Positions 62,244 through 64,000 of a stretch of DNA of 64,000 nucleotides are shown piece after piece. Within the stretch, counting starts at the first letter, position 1, and each line of letters begins with the position of its first letter. This stretch comes from Sphingomonas sp. Leaf357. GTDB lineage: Bacteria > Pseudomonadota > Alphaproteobacteria > Sphingomonadales > Sphingomonadaceae. The stretch lies in the NCBI RefSeq assembly GCF_001423845.1, contig NZ_LMPM01000001.1, forward strand, positions 1,755,398-1,819,397. The letters run 5' to 3'. The position numbers and the translations under genes were made by a program. The notes under the pieces were generated by a model. That model did no database searches and was not told the origin of the DNA. It saw only the letters and a program-made list of their open reading frames with translations.

Positions 62244-62330
62244 CCGTCCGTGCTGAGCTTGTCGAAGCATTGCCCTTCTTCACTTCCGCCGAACAGAAGG
62301 GCGGTGCTTCGACAAGCTCAGCACAGACGG
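62244..62330. repeat. dispersed palindrome, GCTTGTCGAAG family
   Basis: The arms at 62244-62279 and 62295-62330 each have 36 bases and pair with few changes; CGTGCTGAGCTTGTCGAAGC occurs in the left and its reverse in the right. It lies between gshB and dedA, both on the minus strand. Confidence 0.88.
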
Positions 62331-62369
62331 CGTTCGAAACGAACGGACAATTTGGAATGAACGGGCGAG

Positions 62370-63326
62370 CTAGCTCTTCGCCGCCACCTTCGCCTCGATC
62401 GCCGCCCAGATCATCGCCGCCGTATCCACGCCGTCGAACCGGTCGATCGCCACCAGCCCGGTGGGGGAGGTGACGTTGATCTCGGTCAGCCACTGGCCGC
62501 CGATCACGTCGATGCCGACGAACAGCAGCCCGCGCTTCTTCAGTTCCGGGCCGAGCACGGCGCAGATCTCGCGCTCCTTGTCCGTCAGGTCGGTCTTCAC
62601 CGCCGAACCGCCGACCGCGAGGTTAGAGCGGATTTCGCCCTCGCCCGGCAGGCGGTTGATCGCGCCGACCACCTCGCCATCGACCAGCACGATGCGCTTG
62701 TCGCCCTTGGCCACGTCGGGCAGGAACGCCTGGATCATGTGCGGCTCGCGCCACGTCATGTTGAACACCTCGATCAGCGCGGACAGGTTCGCGCCGTCCG
62801 ATCCGACCTTGAAGATCGCCTTGCCGCCATTGCCGTGCAGCGGCTTGATGACGATCTCCTTGTGCTTCGCGAGGAAGCCTCGGGCTTCTTCCAGGCTGCG
62901 CGTGACAAGCGTCGGCGGCATGAATTGCGGGTAATCCAGCACGAAAACCTTTTCCGGCGCGTTGCGCACGCTGGCGGGGTCGTTGACGACCAAAGTCTTG
63001 TGCGCGATCCGCTCGAGCAGATGCGTCGCGGTGATGTAGCCCAGGTCGAACGGAGGATCCTGCCGCATCAGCACGACGTCCGCATCCTCGCCGAGATCGA
63101 GACTGACCGACGCCCCGAACGCGAAGTGATCGCCAACCACGCGCTGCACCGTCACCGGCTGAGCCTTCGCCCAGACGCGACCATCGGCATAGTTCAGATC
63201 CTCGGCGTCATAATGAAACAGCCGGTGCCCGCGCGCCTGCGCCGACAGCATCAGCGCGAAGGTCGAGTCGCCCGCGATGTTGATCGACTGGATGGGGTCC
63301 ATCTGGACGGCGACGGTGAGCGGCAT
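62370..63326 (-). CDS. gshB: glutathione synthetase
   Basis: ATP-dependent ligation of glycine to gamma-glutamylcysteine. The 318-residue protein has an ATP-grasp fold with IVIKPLHGNGGKAIFKV (phosphate loop), DVVLMRQDPPFDLGYITATH in the N-terminal part, VINDPASVRNAPEK-type segment LVVNDPASVRNAPEK and INVTSPTGLVAIDRFDGVDT at the end, all GshB hallmarks. ATG 63326 has an AAAGGAT site. It follows rsmI and yraN in the common alphaproteobacterial order and is separated from yraN by a palindromic repeat. Confidence 0.95.
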   Translation of the reverse strand: MPLTVAVQMDPIQSINIAGDSTFALMLSAQARGHRLFHYDAEDLNYADGRVWAKAQPVTVQRVVGDHFAFGASVSLDLGEDADVVLMRQDPPFDLGYITATHLLERIAHKTLVVNDPASVRNAPEKVFVLDYPQFMPPTLVTRSLEEARGFLAKHKEIVIKPLHGNGGKAIFKVGSDGANLSALIEVFNMTWREPHMIQAFLPDVAKGDKRIVLVDGEVVGAINRLPGEGEIRSNLAVGGSAVKTDLTDKEREICAVLGPELKKRGLLFVGIDVIGGQWLTEINVTSPTGLVAIDRFDGVDTAAMIWAAIEAKVAAKS

Positions 63327-63344
63327 CGAAGGATCCTTTTCCCA

Positions 63345-63437
63345 CGCCTCCCTCGTCACCCCAGCGCAGGCTGGGGTGACGAGGGAGGCGAGCGTTACGC
63401 CCGCACCACGAGACCCCAGCCTGCGCTGGGGTGACGG
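63345..63437. repeat. palindromic repeat (CACCCCAGCGCAGGCTGGGG family)
   Basis: GCCTCCCTCGTCACCCCAGC and GCTGGGGTGACGAGGGAGGC form a palindrome at 63345-63390, and a second copy GAGACCCCAGCCTGCGCTGG ends at 63437. It lies between gshB and yraN. Confidence 0.85.
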
Positions 63438-63504
63438 GATGGACTGATCGGGCAGATAGGGGCGGGCCGCGGGAATGTCACCCGACCGCGTCACCCGATC
63501 CCGC

Positions 63505-63858
63505 TCAACCGATCCAGGCATTCTCGATATGGCGGGGCCGCTCGCCGGGCGCGATCAGGATCACGTCGACACGGATGTCGTCGCCCGGGCCGGCATAGGT
63601 CGGCATCAGCACCTCGGCGGCCGCCGCGACGCGCGCGAGCCGGCGTTCGTCGATCGCGTGATCGAGCTCGGCGGCCGTCTTGCGGAGTTTCACCTCGACG
63701 AACGCGACCAGATTGCCCTTCCGCGCGACCAAGTCGACCTCCCCGGCGGGAGTGCGCACGCGACGATCCAGGATACGCCAGCCTTTCAGCCGCAGCCACC
63801 AGCCGGCAAGGCGTTCACCTCGGCGGCCGGAAGCTTCGGCGGTGCGGCGGTCACGCAT
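63505..63858 (-). CDS. yraN: UPF0102 (YraN) family protein
   Basis: A 117-residue endonuclease-fold protein. GERLAGWWLRLKGWRILDRR and the motif GEVDLVARKGNLVAFVEVKLR, given here as key residues Glu-Asp-Glu-Lys over about 39-59, are the PD-(D/E)XK-like core of the family, and the tail has VDVILIAPGERPRHIENAW. The biochemical role is unknown. It lies behind rsmI with a 51-base gap that holds a hairpin, and before gshB. Confidence 0.9.
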   Translation of the reverse strand: MRDRRTAEASGRRGERLAGWWLRLKGWRILDRRVRTPAGEVDLVARKGNLVAFVEVKLRKTAAELDHAIDERRLARVAAAAEVLMPTYAGPGDDIRVDVILIAPGERPRHIENAWIG

Positions 63859-63863
63859 TTCTT

Positions 63864-63889
63864 AGCCCCTCCCCTGAAGGGGAGGGGCT
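63864..63889. terminator. 12-bp hairpin between rsmI and yraN
   Basis: AGCCCCTCCCCT (63864-63875) pairs perfectly with AGGGGAGGGGCT (63878-63889) with a two-base loop. It sits in the 50-base gap between two minus-strand genes, so it may lower read-through or stabilise the rsmI transcript. Confidence 0.6.
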
Positions 63890-63908
63890 TCAGGAAGAAA
63901 ACCCCCGT

Positions 63909-64000
63909 TCACCCCTTCATCTCCAGCGCCCGCGCATAAAGCGCCTTGCGATCCACGCCGAGCTTCTTGGCCACCTCGCTCGCCGCCTGCCCGGTGGACA
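63909..64000 (-). CDS. rsmI: 16S rRNA (cytidine(1402)-2'-O)-methyltransferase, C-terminal end only
   Basis: The last 30 codons are visible: the end STGQAASEVAKKLGVDRKAL followed by YARALEMKG. This C-terminal helix pair with the SEVAKKLGVDRKALYARAL pattern is typical of RsmI in alphaproteobacteria, and yraN and gshB follow in the standard order. The methyltransferase domain is outside the window on the right. Stop at 63909-63911. Confidence 0.85.
   Translation of the reverse strand, partial: STGQAASEVAKKLGVDRKALYARALEMKG

Overview
The window is a stretch of GC-rich chromosome from an alphaproteobacterium, most likely a member of the Sphingomonadaceae (Sphingomonas or a close relative). This assignment is an inference from gene content and order: rph-rdgB divergent from hrcA-grpE, an 83-residue AtpC, the phaR/PhaC-like/thiolase cluster, a TonB-dependent receptor, a DUF3597 protein and the rsmI-yraN-gshB order. 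The many palindromic intergenic repeats also resemble those of sphingomonads. Almost all of the DNA is ordinary core genome. I see no tRNA, rRNA, CRISPR array, transposase or prophage gene.

Layout. 1-4.97 kb: partial TonB-dependent receptor, acetyl-CoA acetyltransferase, PhaC-like hydrolase and the divergent regulator PhaR. 5.3-8.2 kb: Crp/Fnr regulator with a two-domain aspartyl protease, and a haloacid dehalogenase. 8.2-14.1 kb: class Ia ribonucleotide reductase (nrdA and nrdB) split by a DUF559 nuclease-like gene and two small genes. It is followed directly by an AT-rich two-gene cassette (DUF5343 plus Swt1-type HEPN). 14.9-24.8 kb: lipoproteins, a lone ExbD, a GGDEF-EAL-PilZ protein, class I fumarase, a DMT transporter, an MBL hydrolase, rdgB and rph. 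25-30.8 kb: hrcA, grpE, a nucleotidyltransferase-like gene with an overlapping 58-codon gene, thrC, a zincin-like protein and a HerA-like ATPase. 31-42 kb: degP, hflC, hflK, mrp, homoserine dehydrogenase, a 2OG-Fe(II) dioxygenase, DUF3597, a Bcr/CflA transporter and an extremely acidic protein. 42-49 kb: cpaF and the atpHAGDC operon. 49-64 kb: MarR regulator, dienelactone hydrolase, a RelE/Phd module, ada, a CPBP protease, a membrane trypsin-like protease, a VapBC module, priA, a GAF-PAS-GGDEF protein, xerC, a GAF protein, DedA, gshB, yraN and the 3' end of rsmI.

Functional groups. hflK-hflC-degP form a membrane and periplasmic quality-control unit, and hrcA-grpE belong to the heat-shock system. 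The atp genes encode the F1 part of ATP synthase. phaA, the PhaC-like enzyme and PhaR form a small polyhydroxyalkanoate locus. priA, xerC, ada, rdgB and the ribonucleotide reductase serve DNA replication and nucleotide hygiene. Two toxin-antitoxin modules sit among the genes at 50-55 kb.

The most unusual parts are four. First, the AT-rich DUF5343/HEPN pair at 12.8-14.1 kb directly behind nrdB is a candidate defence or toxin module. Second, nested inverted repeats at 8407-8552 upstream of nrdA could form a structured RNA. Third, a 43-bp tandem repeat at 14607-14735 recurs once, inverted, upstream of hrcA. Fourth, several families of dispersed palindromes include one that supplies the ribosome binding site and part of the C terminus of the DUF559 gene and contains a cloverleaf-forming segment. 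All calls come from reading the sequence; no database search was run.
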